This document shows, in pieces, positions 63,775 through 64,000 of a stretch of DNA of 64,000 nucleotides (its first letter is position 1; the number at the start of each line of letters is the position of its first letter). The position numbers were made by a program, and so were the translations under genes. Source of the stretch: Alphaproteobacteria bacterium (GTDB lineage: Bacteria; Pseudomonadota; Alphaproteobacteria; UBA828); contig JAJEEP010000093.1 in assembly GCA_022820945.1 (NCBI GenBank), positions 25,232 to 89,231 of the forward strand, written 5' to 3'. The notes under the pieces were generated by a model, which ran no database searches, was not told where the DNA came from, and was given only the letters and a program-made list of their open reading frames with translations.

Positions 63775-63888
63775 GGGATCGGGTCGGACGAGGGGGGCGA
63801 GGGGGGCGAGGGGGCGTCCGCCGGGCGGGATTCGCCGGGCTCCATTTGGTGGGATTCGCCGGGATCGGCTGGGATCGGGTCGGACGAG
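63775..63888 (+). repeat. 18-base direct repeats around a G-run cluster
   Basis: GGGATCGGGTCGGACGAG occurs at 63775-63792 and 63871-63888. Between them are runs of 6, 6, 5, 3 and 3 G (63792-63829) and several GGGATTCGCCGGG-like units. The arrangement looks like slipped or duplicated short repeats. Confidence 0.6.
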
Positions 63889-64000
63889 CGGGACAAGGGG
63901 AACTCTGCGGGGTTCCACGGGTCCACCGGCACCGATGTGACGGTGCGGGGGTGCGGCCGGTCTGGCGGGCCCTCCACCTCCGCGCGGATGATGGCGACAG

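Larger units (their letters stand above)
63215..64000. other. Non-coding, repeat-rich region
   Basis: No convincing gene in 786 bases. It has two copies of the hairpin-rich repeat, two palindromes of a different type, a G-run cluster and an 18-base direct repeat. A 128-codon open frame on the minus strand (63591-63977) is Pro/Ser/Asp-rich and made of these repeats, so it is left out. Confidence 0.6.

Noticed and set aside
63591..63977. 128-codon minus-strand frame in the terminal non-coding region
   Set aside because: Its Pro/Ser-rich text comes from the direct repeats and palindromes; no Shine-Dalgarno and no domain.

Overview
This window is GC-rich (roughly two-thirds G+C by eye), densely coded DNA from an alphaproteobacterium. 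The chromosomal backbone at the left end has an alphaproteobacterial gene order: lipid A genes (msbA-type ABC, DUF374 acyltransferase, waaA, lpxK, lpxL-like), then rplU-rpmA-obgE-proB-proA-nadD-rsfS-rlmH. A free-living or host-associated Rhodospirillales-like heterotroph fits best. That assignment is inference from gene order and content; no rRNA or tRNA gene was seen.

Layout. 1-7.3 kb: tail of an unknown gene, pmbA, and the Kdo/lipid A block with overlapping genes. 7.3-13.4 kb: ribosomal proteins L21 and L27, the Obg GTPase, proline synthesis, NAD synthesis and ribosome-associated factors. 13.4-16.0 kb (minus): hbd-etfA-etfB, a beta-oxidation/electron-transfer block. 16.3-18.0 kb: a flavin monooxygenase that appears to start at CTG, and a 2-keto-4-pentenoate hydratase-like gene. 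18.1-26.3 kb: a putrescine uptake and gamma-glutamylation cluster (potFGHI on plus, puuBA on minus), split by a low-GC single-gene island at about 22.4-23.6 kb. 26.3-32.6 kb (minus): a TPR/2OG-Fe(II) oxygenase fusion and a four-gene carbohydrate-type ABC transporter. 32.8-35.4 kb: secreted cyclophilin, GMC oxidoreductase and a small monooxygenase. 35.4-40.3 kb (minus): propionyl-CoA carboxylase (pccA, pccB) and a convincing creatinase. 40.3-41.3 kb: a second low-GC single-gene island. 41.3-45.0 kb: VOC protein, a lone CO dehydrogenase/xanthine dehydrogenase large subunit and an NTF2-like protein. 45.0-47.7 kb (minus): a subtilisin-like lipoprotein with a possible outer-membrane C-terminal domain, followed by a tiny putative lipoprotein. 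47.8-52.9 kb: a branched-chain amino acid (Liv-type) transporter with a divergent binding protein. 53-57.3 kb: YqgE, then minus-strand thrC-M16 protease-tusA-GNAT with overlapping ends. 57.5-63.2 kb: a dipeptide/oligopeptide ABC operon. 63.2-64 kb: non-coding, repeat-rich DNA.

How it works together: four complete or near-complete ABC importers (polyamine, carbohydrate, branched-chain amino acid, peptide) sit beside catabolic enzymes for putrescine, creatine, propionyl-CoA and hydroxyacyl-CoA. This suggests an organism living on nitrogen-rich small organics. The least ordinary material is the two AT-rich one-gene islands (an HNH-like protein and a possible PD-(D/E)XK-like protein), a family of about 110-130 bp hairpin-rich intergenic repeats (three copies), the NalP-like protease/lipoprotein pair, two genes whose starts seem to be non-ATG/GTG/TTG codons, and several strong intergenic stem-loops. 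I did not find a clearly new multi-gene system; the islands and the protease pair are the best leads.
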